A stretch of 64,000 nucleotides of DNA from Sphingomonas sp. Leaf20 (lineage in GTDB: Bacteria > Pseudomonadota > Alphaproteobacteria > Sphingomonadales > Sphingomonadaceae). The stretch spans positions 1 to 64,000 of the forward strand of contig NZ_LMKN01000012.1 of the NCBI RefSeq assembly GCF_001421535.1, in the 5' to 3' direction. The position numbers and the translations under genes were made by a program. The notes beneath the pieces are model-generated. The model saw only the letters and a program-made list of their open reading frames with translations. It searched no databases and was not told the DNA's origin. Shown piece by piece: positions 15,880 to 23,445 of this stretch (position 1 is the stretch's first letter; each line of letters opens with the position of its first letter).

Positions 15880-17027
15880 CTGCCGACGCACCTTCGGCCC
15901 TGACCGGCCTCAAGCCGCTAAGCAGGCTCGATCACCCGCGCGAGATGATCCGCCAGTTCACACCCAACTGGTTTGCCGCGACCATGGGCACCGGCATCCT
16001 CGCTCTCGCGCTGCCGCAGGTGCCCGGCATCGGCCCCGCGCTCAAACCGATTGGCGAGGTGTTGTGGTTCTTCAACATCGCGCTCTTCATCCTGTTCGCC
16101 GGTCTCTATGGCGCGCGCTGGGCGATGTTCGGGCATGAGGCACGGCGCATCTTCGGCCACAACACCGTGTCGATGTTCATCGGGACCATCCCGATGGGCC
16201 TGGCGACGATCATCAACGGATGTCTCGCCTTCGGGATCGCGCGATTCGGTAACGGCATCATGCCGGTCGCACACGTCCTGTGGTGGATCGACGTCGCCAT
16301 GTCGCTCGCCTGCGGCGTGTTGATCCCCTACCTGATGTTTACCCGCCACGAGCACAGCCTGGACGGCATGACCGCGGTATGGCTGCTGCCGGTCGTCGCA
16401 GCGGAAGTGGCGGGTGCCAGCGGCGGGCTGCTCGCGCCGCATCTGACCGATCCCCACGCGCAGATCGTGACGCTCGCGACCTCGTATGTGCTGTGGGCCT
16501 ATTCGGTGCCGGTCGCGTTTGGCATCCTCGCTATTCTGATCCTGCGCATGGCGCTCCACAAGCTCCCGCACGAGAGCATGGCGGCATCCTCCTGGCTCGC
16601 GCTGGGGCCGATCGGCACCGGGGCGCTGGGTATGCTGGTGCTTGGGGCGGATGCGCCGGCGATCCTCGCGGCGCACGGGCTGGTCGGTGTCGGTACCGTC
16701 GCGCAAGGGATCGGCGTCGTCGCCGGGCTCTGCCTGTGGGGTTTCGGCCTGTGGTGGCTGGCGCTCGCGACGCTCATCACCATCCGCTACTGGCGCGCCG
16801 GCGTCCCATTCAACCTTGGCTGGTGGGGCTATACCTTCCCGCTCGGCGTCTACACCGTCGCCACCTTCCGCCTCGGTACGACGCTGAACCTCGGCTTCTT
16901 CGGTATCGTCGGCACGGTGCTGACGATCGCGCTCGCGGCGATGTGGCTGCTGGTCGGTGCCAAGACGCTCGCCGGAGCATGGCGCGGCAACCTGTTCGTC
17001 TCGCCCTGCATCGCTACCCCGAACTGA
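15876..17027 (+). CDS. TDT/SLAC1-family transporter, probable sulfite exporter
   Basis: A 383-residue membrane protein with about ten helices and the TDT/SLAC1 landmarks NWFAATMGTGILALAL (~28-43), MFIGTIPMGLATIINGCLAF and FNLGWWGYTFPLGVYTVAT. The family includes TehA, malate carriers and the yeast sulfite pump Ssu1. Genes for an exported sulfite dehydrogenase and cytochrome follow directly, and a LysR gene precedes with a 4-bp overlap, so sulfite export is the most economical reading. Tellurite or dicarboxylate transport is the alternative. Confidence 0.85.
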   Translation: MTADAPSALTGLKPLSRLDHPREMIRQFTPNWFAATMGTGILALALPQVPGIGPALKPIGEVLWFFNIALFILFAGLYGARWAMFGHEARRIFGHNTVSMFIGTIPMGLATIINGCLAFGIARFGNGIMPVAHVLWWIDVAMSLACGVLIPYLMFTRHEHSLDGMTAVWLLPVVAAEVAGASGGLLAPHLTDPHAQIVTLATSYVLWAYSVPVAFGILAILILRMALHKLPHESMAASSWLALGPIGTGALGMLVLGADAPAILAAHGLVGVGTVAQGIGVVAGLCLWGFGLWWLALATLITIRYWRAGVPFNLGWWGYTFPLGVYTVATFRLGTTLNLGFFGIVGTVLTIALAAMWLLVGAKTLAGAWRGNLFVSPCIATPN

Positions 17028-17116
17028 TCCACCCTGATGATCGGATCAGTCGGTCCGATCACTTGCAGAACGCCCCTTCGATCCGCCAGCGTGGCTGGCC
17101 ACAGGAGAGCCTTGTC

Positions 17117-18352
17117 ATGGACAATTTTGACGCCGCGCTGGCGAGTGAAACCAGCCGTCGCCGCTTTCTCAGGCGTACGGCGCTCGGCACCGCCGGCCTT
17201 GCCGCAGCACCTGCGCTGGCGCAGCAGCTCGTCGACCTGAAGCTGCCTGGCGGCAATGCCGAGCGGCCGATGACCAGCGCCTTTCCTGGCAAGGGCAGCA
17301 TGATCCTCCAACGCATCCATCCTCCGCTGTTGGAGACGCCGATGGACGTGTTCGACAAGTCGGTGTTCACGCCCAACGACCAGTTCTTCGTCCGCTGGCA
17401 CTGGGCCGACATCCCGACCTCGATCGACGTCGAGAGCTTTCGCCTCAAGGTCTTCGGCCACGTCAACAGACCGCTGTCGATCAGCCTTGCCCAACTGCTG
17501 CGCCTGCCGCGCGTCGAGATGGCAGCGGTCAATCAGTGCTCGGGCAACAGCCGTGGGTTGTTCCAGCCGCGTGTTGCCGGCGCGCAATGGGGCAACGGCG
17601 CGATGGGCAATGCCAAATGGCTCGGTGTGCGCCTGCGCGACGTGCTTGATCTCGCCGGGGTCAAAGCAGGCGCGGTACAGGTACGCTTCGGCGCTCTCGA
17701 TCAGCCGGTCGTCGCTGGCGCCCCCGACTTCGAGAAGGCGCTTGGGCTCGACCATGCCCGCGACGGCGAGGTGATGATCGCCTTCGGCATGAACGGCGAG
17801 CAGCTGCCGCTCCTCAACGGCTTCCCTTGCCGGTTGATCGTGCCGGGCTGGTACTCGACCTATTGGGTCAAGATGCTGAACGCGATCGAGGTGCTGCCCG
17901 GCCCTGACGACCAATATTGGATGGCCAAGGCTTACAAGATCCCGGCGACGCCGGGCGCCAACGTGATGCCGGGACAGAAAGACTTCCCGACCGTCCCGAT
18001 TAACCGCATGATCCCGCGTAGCTGGATGACCAGCCTGCCGGATGGCCAGGTGATCGCCTATGAAGCGTCCATCCCGGTTGGCGGGATCGCGATGGGCGGC
18101 GACTGCGGCGTCGCCAAGGTCGATGTCTCATCCGATGGTGGCCGCACCTGGTACAGGACGACGCTCGGATCGGATGAGGGCAAGTATAGCTTCCGGCGCT
18201 GGGATGGTCGCGTGCCGCTTAGGCGCGGTCCCAACCCCATCATGGTGCGCTGCTGGAACGCCAACGGTGTCGCTCAGCCGATGAAGCCGATCTGGAACCC
18301 CGGCGGGTTCATGCGCGGCAACATCGAAACCACCACCATCATTGCGGCCTGA
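17117..18352 (+). CDS. sorA: SorA-like periplasmic sulfite dehydrogenase, molybdenum subunit
   Basis: A 411-residue enzyme with a Tat signal (SRRRFLRRTALG, residues 13-24, cut after ALA). The molybdopterin domain carries C141 in AAVNQCSGNSRG as Mo ligand, and the dimerisation domain includes VAKVDVSSDGGRTWYRTTLG. Substrate-pocket neighbours RWHWADIP and NGFPCRLIVPGWYSTYWVK match the SorA/YedY group. The start at 17117 has GGAGAG upstream; the open frame that runs back to 16280 is a shadow of the transporter gene. A c-type cytochrome gene follows after 12 bp, the SorAB arrangement, in which sulfite electrons pass to the cytochrome in the periplasm. Confidence 0.9.
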   Translation: MDNFDAALASETSRRRFLRRTALGTAGLAAAPALAQQLVDLKLPGGNAERPMTSAFPGKGSMILQRIHPPLLETPMDVFDKSVFTPNDQFFVRWHWADIPTSIDVESFRLKVFGHVNRPLSISLAQLLRLPRVEMAAVNQCSGNSRGLFQPRVAGAQWGNGAMGNAKWLGVRLRDVLDLAGVKAGAVQVRFGALDQPVVAGAPDFEKALGLDHARDGEVMIAFGMNGEQLPLLNGFPCRLIVPGWYSTYWVKMLNAIEVLPGPDDQYWMAKAYKIPATPGANVMPGQKDFPTVPINRMIPRSWMTSLPDGQVIAYEASIPVGGIAMGGDCGVAKVDVSSDGGRTWYRTTLGSDEGKYSFRRWDGRVPLRRGPNPIMVRCWNANGVAQPMKPIWNPGGFMRGNIETTTIIAA

Positions 18353-18364
18353 GGAGCGAGTAGC

Positions 18365-18847
18365 ATGAAGACCCCGTCTCCCGGCATCATGGCCGCTGGC
18401 CTGATCGGCCTGACCGGCATTATCCTCGTCTCGATCGGGGCGCCGAGCAGCCGCAAGGCGCCTGCCCCGATCTCCGAGACATCCGAGCCGGCACCGCCCA
18501 CCAGCGTCTCAGCCCGCGGCTTTTCGCTCGCCTCGACCAGCGTCGACCTGCCGGTCGACGACGCGACCTATCCCGATGGTCTGCACGCCGACGTCGTCAA
18601 CGCCAACTGCACTTCGTGCCACTCGGCCAGCATGGCGCTGACCCAGCCTGCGCTATCGGCGGATCAGTGGAAGGCGACCGTCACCAAGATGCGCGAGGTC
18701 TACAAGGCGCCGGTGGCCGAGAAGGATGTCGACGAAATTGTCGCCTATCTCACCGCCATGCCGCATCAGAAGGCGGCACCCGCAACCGGCAAGGCGCAAG
18801 ACCCCGATCCCAAGGTGGCTCCCGATGTTTCAGGTGGCACCGGCTAA
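18365..18847 (+). CDS. sorB: SorB-like c-type cytochrome
   Basis: A 160-residue monoheme cytochrome. An N-terminal membrane anchor or signal (~8-25) and a Pro/Ala linker precede the heme site CTSCH (82-86). M103 in VTKMREVY or a later Met is a candidate axial ligand, and DVDEIVAYLTAMP is the usual C-terminal helix. It lies 12 bp after the SorA-like gene with its own GAGGAG ribosome site. It should accept electrons from the sulfite dehydrogenase and pass them to the respiratory chain. Confidence 0.88.
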   Translation: MKTPSPGIMAAGLIGLTGIILVSIGAPSSRKAPAPISETSEPAPPTSVSARGFSLASTSVDLPVDDATYPDGLHADVVNANCTSCHSASMALTQPALSADQWKATVTKMREVYKAPVAEKDVDEIVAYLTAMPHQKAAPATGKAQDPDPKVAPDVSGGTG

Positions 18848-19154
18848 CCGAGCCATAATCCCAAAATACCATTTCAATCGGGAAAGTCGTCATAACCGGT
18901 CGGTTGTGACGCTGTGGAACCTACCACGGCCTCTCAAGGGTTTGCGTGTGTCAGAACCGTGGTTCAGAATGCCCGCTTCGGAGATCGGCAACGTGCCTCG
19001 GCTACGACCGACTTTGGGTCGGGAGCCGACCGGCAGGACGTCGCTGGTGGCCGACCGACTGCTCGTGGGTGGCTAGCTGCCGTCCAGAGAACGGCCGGTT
19101 CAATGAGCGCGGTCCACAGGGTTTTCATTGCTCCACATGGCGCGCGCCTAACAC
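18848..19154. other. Intergenic region, no feature resolved
   Basis: 307 bp between the convergent cytochrome and MerR genes. Short frames on both strands lack ribosome sites and conserved features. The composition resembles the decayed intergenic sequence elsewhere in the window; I see no RNA gene or clear terminator. Confidence 0.4.
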
Positions 19155-19562
19155 TCAAGCGTGATCGAACGCTTGAAGGATCGGACACGGCCCGGCCGAG
19201 CCGCTTCCGCACTCTCTCGCGAGATGGCGAAGGGAGGCGCGCACCCGCTCAAGCTCCTGAATCTTGGTGTCCAGCGCCGCAATCCGCTCATTGGCAAGCT
19301 CGCGTAAGCGGGCGCGATCGTCGGTTGCGTCGAGCGCTAGCAGTTCGCCGATCTGCTCCAACGTGAATCCGGCTGCCTGCGCCGAGCGGATAAACCGGAG
19401 GCGGCGCACGTCATCGACACCGTAGCGCCGAATACCACCGCTCGCGCCGGAGCCTCCGGGTCGGTCCGGCGTATCGAGCAAACCTCGGCGCTGATAGTAG
19501 CGCACGGTCTCGACACCGACGTCCCCTTCACGCGCGAGACCCGCAATCGTCAGTGCCGCCAT
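19155..19562 (-). CDS. MerR-family regulator with two C-terminal cysteines
   Basis: A 135-residue MerR protein. The winged helix-turn-helix is at 3-70 (LTIAGLAREGDVGVETVRYY, GGIRRYGVDDVRRLRFI), a dimerisation helix at ~85-115 and a metal-loop-like end (ECGSGSAGPCPIL, C118 and C126) closes the protein. Mercury-type MerR proteins use three cysteines (C82, C117, C126 in Tn501); the first is absent here (the matching stretch is TDDRARLREL). The bound signal is therefore unclear. It is divergent from the glutaredoxin-MauE gene across a mer-like operator and probably regulates both. No merA, merT or merP is nearby. Confidence 0.88.
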   Translation of the reverse strand: MAALTIAGLAREGDVGVETVRYYQRRGLLDTPDRPGGSGASGGIRRYGVDDVRRLRFIRSAQAAGFTLEQIGELLALDATDDRARLRELANERIAALDTKIQELERVRASLRHLARECGSGSAGPCPILQAFDHA

Positions 19563-19565
19563 GCC

Positions 19566-19597
19566 TTGACTCCGTACTATAGTACGGACCCTATATA
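19566..19597 (+). promoter_or_regulatory. MerR-type promoter and operator
   Basis: TTGACT (-35, 19566-19571) and TATATA (-10, 19592-19597) are separated by 20 bp, the over-long spacing MerR activators correct by DNA distortion. Inside the spacer lies the perfect palindrome CCGTACTATAGTACGG (19572-19587). The left part TTGACTCCGTAC and the AGTACGGA arm match the classical mer operator closely. It drives the glutaredoxin-MauE gene at 19626 and overlaps the start of the MerR gene, allowing autoregulation. Confidence 0.85.
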
Positions 19598-19625
19598 GGT
19601 TCCGCGAACAGGATGGAGAAGTGAG

Positions 19626-20393
19626 ATGGCGACCGCGGCGCCCAAGAAAGCAACGATCTATCGCATGGTGATGCCGACGCACACCTGCCCCTATGGCGTG
19701 AAGGCCAAGGATCTGCTGCGCCGGCAAGGTTACGAGGTCGAGGATCATTGGCTGCGCACGCGCGAGGAGACCGACGCGTTCAAGGCGGAGCACGGCGTGA
19801 AGACCACACCGCAGACCTTCATCGGGGGCGAGCGGGTAGGGGGTTATGACGATCTGCGCCGCTTCTTCGGCAAGGCGGTGCGCGATCCCAAGGCGGTCAC
19901 TTACCGGCCCGTAGTCGCGGTGTTCGCCATGACCGCGCTGATGGCGCTCGCGGCCAGCTACGCTGCCTTCGGCTCGCCGTTCACGGTCCGCGCTGGGGAA
20001 TGGTTCATCGCCTTCTCGATGTGCGTGCTCGCCATGCTGAAGCTTCAGAACGTCGAGAGCTTCTCGAGCATGTTCCTCAACTACGATCTGCTCGCCAAGC
20101 GCTGGGTGCCCTATTCCTACGTCTATCCCTACGCAGAAGGTGTTGCGGGCGTGCTGATGGCCGCTGGTGTCCTCACTTGGCTTTCGGTGCCGATCGCGCT
20201 CGTCATCGGGACGATCGGTGCGGTATCCGTCATCAAGGCGGTCTATGTCGACAAACGCGAACTCAAGTGCGCCTGCGTGGGTGGGGACAGCAATGTGCCT
20301 CTGGGCTTCCTGTCGCTGACTGAGAACGTGATGATGGTCGCCATGGCGCTATGGATGGTGATCGCTCCGGCAGCGCTCTCGATGCCGCACTGA
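19626..20393 (+). CDS. Glutaredoxin-MauE fusion protein
   Basis: A 255-residue two-part protein. Residues 8-85 form a glutaredoxin domain with CPYG at 21-24 and the cis-Pro region KTTPQTFIGGERVGGYDDL. Residues ~95-250 are a MauE-like membrane domain of four helices with a buried pair (CACVGG). In CPYG the second active-site Cys is Gly, so the domain is monothiol. It is under the MerR-type promoter at 19566. MauE proteins help supply reducing power for disulfide formation in the periplasm. Here the fusion may carry reductant or a metal-thiol complex across the membrane as part of metal stress defence, which is inference. Confidence 0.85.
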   Translation: MATAAPKKATIYRMVMPTHTCPYGVKAKDLLRRQGYEVEDHWLRTREETDAFKAEHGVKTTPQTFIGGERVGGYDDLRRFFGKAVRDPKAVTYRPVVAVFAMTALMALAASYAAFGSPFTVRAGEWFIAFSMCVLAMLKLQNVESFSSMFLNYDLLAKRWVPYSYVYPYAEGVAGVLMAAGVLTWLSVPIALVIGTIGAVSVIKAVYVDKRELKCACVGGDSNVPLGFLSLTENVMMVAMALWMVIAPAALSMPH

Positions 20394-20432
20394 GCCGTTG
20401 ACTTCAGGTCCAAAAGGCTGCCGGTAGCTGGC

Positions 20433-20774
20433 GTGAAATCCGGATCTCGCCCTCGTGTCAGCTTCGTTCGCACTGCCGTCCTGGCCGTGCTTGCGATGAT
20501 GCTGCTCGTCCGGTTGGGGCCGATCTGCGAAACCAGTGCTCAAGCAGCTCCGATCGCCTCGGCAATGGCTGGGTGCGAGGAAAAAGGCTCTTCGGCACCG
20601 GACAAGAAGGCACCTCAGCCGGCCTGCGCGACGCCCTGCATCGCCGTCCCGGGGGAAGCCCTGGCGAGGGCAGAGCCGTTATTCTCATTCCCGATCGCCG
20701 CTTGGCCTTCGCCGACCCCTGTCATGAACGGGTGGCTGATACCGCCCGCCACTCCACCTCCACGAGCCGTGTAA
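20433..20774 (+). CDS. Small exported Cys/Pro-rich protein, unknown
   Basis: A 113-residue frame with an N-terminal membrane or signal helix (FVRTAVLAVLAMMLLVRLGP, residues 11-30), four cysteines (including ACATPC) and a Pro-rich end. No family recognised. It lies 40 bp after the glutaredoxin-MauE gene and 42 bp before the CC-rich protein, in the same direction, so it may be the middle gene of the MerR-controlled operon. Codon pattern and position favour a real gene, but the coding call is not certain. Confidence 0.5.
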   Translation: MKSGSRPRVSFVRTAVLAVLAMMLLVRLGPICETSAQAAPIASAMAGCEEKGSSAPDKKAPQPACATPCIAVPGEALARAEPLFSFPIAAWPSPTPVMNGWLIPPATPPPRAV

Positions 20775-20815
20775 CCATCCAACAGGTTTCACACATTCAA
20801 TCGACGGAGCTTTTA

Positions 20816-21019
20816 ATGACCAAGTTCAAGCTGATCGGCGCAGCGCTGGCGCTCGCCCTTCCGACCGCAGCCTTCGCGGCCGGGTCCTGCTGCGCCGACA
20901 TGGCGTGCTGCAAAGACGGTGCCGATTGCTGCAAGGACGGCAAGGGCGATTGCTGCAAGGACATGAAGAAGGGCGGCGATCATGCCGGTCACGACATGTC
21001 CGGAATGCCCAAAAAGTAA
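20816..21019 (+). CDS. Exported CC-rich small metal-binding protein
   Basis: A 67-residue protein with a clear signal peptide (FKLIGAALALALPTAAFA, cut near residue 21). The mature part of about 45 residues carries four CC pairs (SCCADMACC, DCCKDG, GDCCKD) and a HAGHDMSGM tail. The start at 20816 has GGAGC six bases upstream. It resembles a periplasmic metallothionein-like metal buffer, although I do not recognise a named family. It is followed at once by the terminator at 21026, so it ends the MerR-controlled gene set. Confidence 0.75.
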   Translation: MTKFKLIGAALALALPTAAFAAGSCCADMACCKDGADCCKDGKGDCCKDMKKGGDHAGHDMSGMPKK

Positions 21020-21025
21020 GCCAGG

Positions 21026-21055
21026 GGAGGGAGGCGTCTGCGCCTCCCTCCTTTT
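21026..21055 (+). terminator. Rho-independent terminator
   Basis: GGAGGGAGGCG and CGCCTCCCTCC form an 11-bp stem with a TCTG loop (21026-21051), followed by TTTT. It ends the plus-strand CC-rich gene and touches the stop codon of the convergent DUF411 gene. Confidence 0.88.
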
Positions 21056-21495
21056 CAGTGGTGGGCGAACACCTTGCGTCCACCAGGTCCGAACGCAACG
21101 ACGTCGTAGGGCTGGGTCTTCATGCCCGGCATCTCCATGCCCGGCGAGCCCATCGGCATCCCGGCAACCGCGAGCCCCGTCACACCCTTTGGGTGCGTTG
21201 CCAGAGCCCGCTTCATGTCGGCGATTGGCACATGACCCTCGAAAGTCATGCCGTCGATGATGGCCGTGTGGCATGAGGCCAAGTCCGCGGGCACGCCCCG
21301 GGCCTTCATGAACGCGGGCCGGTTCGCGTCGTCGACGACGCGGACCGCCCGACCGAACTGAGCCTTCACCTGCTGCGCCCACTTCTCGCAACATGGGCAG
21401 CCCGGATCGCGGTGCATCAGCACCGGCCCGACAGCCACGGCTGCGACCGGCATGGCGAACGCTGCAACAGCGGCGAGAAGGCGAATGCGGGTCAT
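21055..21495 (-). CDS. DUF411 periplasmic metal-binding protein
   Basis: A 146-residue exported protein with a signal peptide (MTRIRLLAAVAAFAMPVAAVA). The DUF411 core includes HRDPGCPCCEKWA (Cys pair site, ~29-41), DLASCHTAIIDGMTFEGHVP and a GMPMGSPGMEMPGM Met-rich segment. DUF411 proteins occur in copper and silver resistance clusters and probably bind Cu(I). Downstream of the DUF305 gene in the same direction (58-bp gap), it is likely the last gene of the copA-containing minus-strand run. Confidence 0.85.
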   Translation of the reverse strand: MTRIRLLAAVAAFAMPVAAVAVGPVLMHRDPGCPCCEKWAQQVKAQFGRAVRVVDDANRPAFMKARGVPADLASCHTAIIDGMTFEGHVPIADMKRALATHPKGVTGLAVAGMPMGSPGMEMPGMKTQPYDVVAFGPGGRKVFAHH

Positions 21496-21553
21496 GTCTA
21501 TTCCTAGATGGCCGCCCCACCGCAGGCAAACCCTGCGGTGGGGCGGGGGCCGA

Positions 21554-21928
21554 TCACTGTGCAGCCTTGCCGTGCGCCCGCAGCCAGGCGTTCAGCTCGC
21601 CGACTTCCTTGTTCTGCTCGGCGATCGTCTTGGTGGCCATCATGCGGACCTTTGCGTCCTTGGTTTCGCGCAACACTATCTGCGACATGGCAATGCCACC
21701 GCGATGATGCTCGACCATTTTGCGGACCCAGGTCTCGGTCGCATCAGCGCCCATGGCCGACATCATCTTCTGATGCATCTGCATTTCAGAGGGCGGATAG
21801 GGGTTCGCCGGCGTCGGCTTCATCATCTGACCGTGGTTCATGCCCGAATGATCCATGCCCTGCATCTGGGCGATGGCCGGAGCGGCGCCGAGCGCGGCCG
21901 CGAGGGCCAAAACAGTCATCTTCTTCAT
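21554..21928 (-). CDS. Secreted DUF305 protein, Met/His-rich
   Basis: A 124-residue exported DUF305 protein. A signal peptide (MKKMTVLALAAALGAAPAIA) is followed by a metal-rich linker (MQGMDHSGMNHGQMMKP) and the DUF305 helix motif MVEHHRGGIAMS. It is one of three DUF305 proteins in the window and the second in this minus-strand copper cluster. Its relatives bind copper in the periplasm. Confidence 0.88.
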   Translation of the reverse strand: MKKMTVLALAAALGAAPAIAQMQGMDHSGMNHGQMMKPTPANPYPPSEMQMHQKMMSAMGADATETWVRKMVEHHRGGIAMSQIVLRETKDAKVRMMATKTIAEQNKEVGELNAWLRAHGKAAQ

Positions 21929-22009
21929 CGTGTCTCTCCTGGGTAAACGCCCCCGCCCACAGGAGGGATACGGGCGCGCGTACCGTATCCCTCACGCCCA
22001 TGATCGAAT

Positions 22010-22603
22010 TCAGCGGATCGGCTGAAGGGTATTCACCCCGACGCTATCATCAGTTTCAGGTGGGGGAGGGGGAACCTGCTTGTCACGATAGGAAGGCAGG
22101 TCGGGCGCATTCGCAGGCGTAGGATTTGCCTCAAGCCTGGCAATGGCCCGCTTCATTTGCGTGATCTCACGAACCTGAGCATCGATGATTCCGTCCGCCA
22201 GCTTGCGCACCTCGGGGTCTTTGATGTGCGCGCGCTCGCTCGTCAGGATCGCGATCGAGTGGTGCGGGATCATGGCTTTCATCCAGCTCACGTCATCCAC
22301 CGTCTCCTGGCTGCGGACGAGCCACAGCGCGAGCGCGAACACTACGATGCTACCGCCGATAATCGCGGCATTCGTCCGCTTGTTCTTGTACATCGACCAC
22401 ATGAAAAGGAGCATGATGATCGCCATCGTGGCGCCCATCACGAAGGCCATCCAGAACCGCGTCTGGCTGAACTCTATATGCCCGAGGGCATAGACGTTCA
22501 CGTACATCAGCCCGAACATGACAACGGTCGAAGTCGCCACCATTGCCGCAAAACGACCGTAGCCCATGCCCATGTTCATCTTGCCTTGGTGCTCGTCCAT
22601 CAT
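22010..22603 (-). CDS. Membrane-anchored DUF305 protein
   Basis: A 197-residue protein with three membrane segments (~20-40, ~50-68, ~78-94) followed by a periplasmic DUF305 domain (MKAMIPHHSIAILTSE, DGIIDAQVREITQMKRAI) and a Pro-rich tail. The start at 22603 overlaps the PepSY stop by 4 bp; the longer frame upstream is the shadow of that gene. Membrane-bound DUF305 proteins accompany copper resistance genes. The ATGATG start leaves a one-codon ambiguity. Confidence 0.82.
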   Translation of the reverse strand: MMDEHQGKMNMGMGYGRFAAMVATSTVVMFGLMYVNVYALGHIEFSQTRFWMAFVMGATMAIIMLLFMWSMYKNKRTNAAIIGGSIVVFALALWLVRSQETVDDVSWMKAMIPHHSIAILTSERAHIKDPEVRKLADGIIDAQVREITQMKRAIARLEANPTPANAPDLPSYRDKQVPPPPPETDDSVGVNTLQPIR

Positions 22604-23445
22604 GCGACTCCCTGTCTGGAAATACGCCCCCCGGCTTTGCGGCGCGGCCGTCTCGGCCAGCGCATGAAGAGAAGGATCGCACCCGACACTGCGAAGACGA
22701 GACCGCCTGCGGCGAAAGCGTTGAGCCACGGCGTGTTGAACCGCTCGTGCTCCGTCCAATCCATGATGTGGAGACCCCAGAAGAAGTCGTACAGCCGCCA
22801 CGTTCCTGTTCGGACCGACGTGAGCCGTCCCGTCTCGGCCGCTACATAGATTCGGGTGGCGTCATCGTCGGCGAACGTTGCACTCCATGCCGGCAGCGCC
22901 CCGCGATACTCGGTACTGGCTCGTTCAATCCGCTCGATGGTGGGTGCGGGCACACCAGCCCCCCGATACGCCTTCTGAGCGATCGTCCCGGCCACCCTGG
23001 CATCCAATGGTGGGATCGGCGCAGCCGTGCGAGCGTCCAGCAGACGGATGCGACCATCCACAAGCTGTGCCTCAACGATCGCTCGCCCGAGCAGCATTCG
23101 GTGCTGAAGCTGGCGGACCGGCGCTCCGGCCGACGCCAGCAAGGCAGGCAACGATGCGAAGCCTTGGGTGCTCGACAGCGCCGGCTCGGCGTTCCGTTCG
23201 ATCCGGTGATCGCCGTGCACGGTGTCAATGGGGAGCAGGCTCATCACAAGGCCGCTGGTGAACCAGACGATCGCCTGCGCGCCGATCAGGAGAGCAAGCC
23301 AGCGGTGGATCTTGCTCGCTCCAAGGTGGAGGCGGAGCCGCGGGCTCAGAACCAGGTCCTCACGCCGGCGACGAAGCTGAAGCCCCCTGTGTCGTCGCCC
23401 CGCGCCCGCGAGAAGCGGGCGGTGTCGCCGAACTGCCGTTCCCAC
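22600..23445 (-). CDS. PepSY-associated membrane protein
   Basis: Residues from ~45 onward read as a PepSY-TM protein: KIHRWLALLIGAQAIVWFTSG (first helix), a periplasmic PepSY-like stretch (RIYVAAETGRLTSVR) and a closing helix (GGLVFAVSGAILLFMRW). The first 33 codons overlap copB and are unlikely to be coding. The true start is unclear because no ATG, GTG or TTG lies between the copB stop at 23346 and the first helix; a CTG overlapping that stop is possible. Members often assist metal or iron reductase systems. It sits between copB and the DUF305 gene in one operon. Confidence 0.72.
   Translation of the reverse strand: MGTAVRRHRPLLAGAGRRHRGLQLRRRREDLVLSPRLRLHLGASKIHRWLALLIGAQAIVWFTSGLVMSLLPIDTVHGDHRIERNAEPALSSTQGFASLPALLASAGAPVRQLQHRMLLGRAIVEAQLVDGRIRLLDARTAAPIPPLDARVAGTIAQKAYRGAGVPAPTIERIERASTEYRGALPAWSATFADDDATRIYVAAETGRLTSVRTGTWRLYDFFWGLHIMDWTEHERFNTPWLNAFAAGGLVFAVSGAILLFMRWPRRPRRKAGGRISRQGVA

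Noticed and set aside
16280..17116. Upstream extension of the SorA-like frame (open back to 16280)
   Set aside because: It overlaps the TDT transporter in another frame, is Arg-rich without domains, and the Tat signal with ribosome site places the start at 17117.
19155..21019. Mercury resistance operon
   Set aside because: Operator and regulator resemble mer, but merA, merT, merP and merC are absent and the regulator lacks one Hg-binding cysteine.
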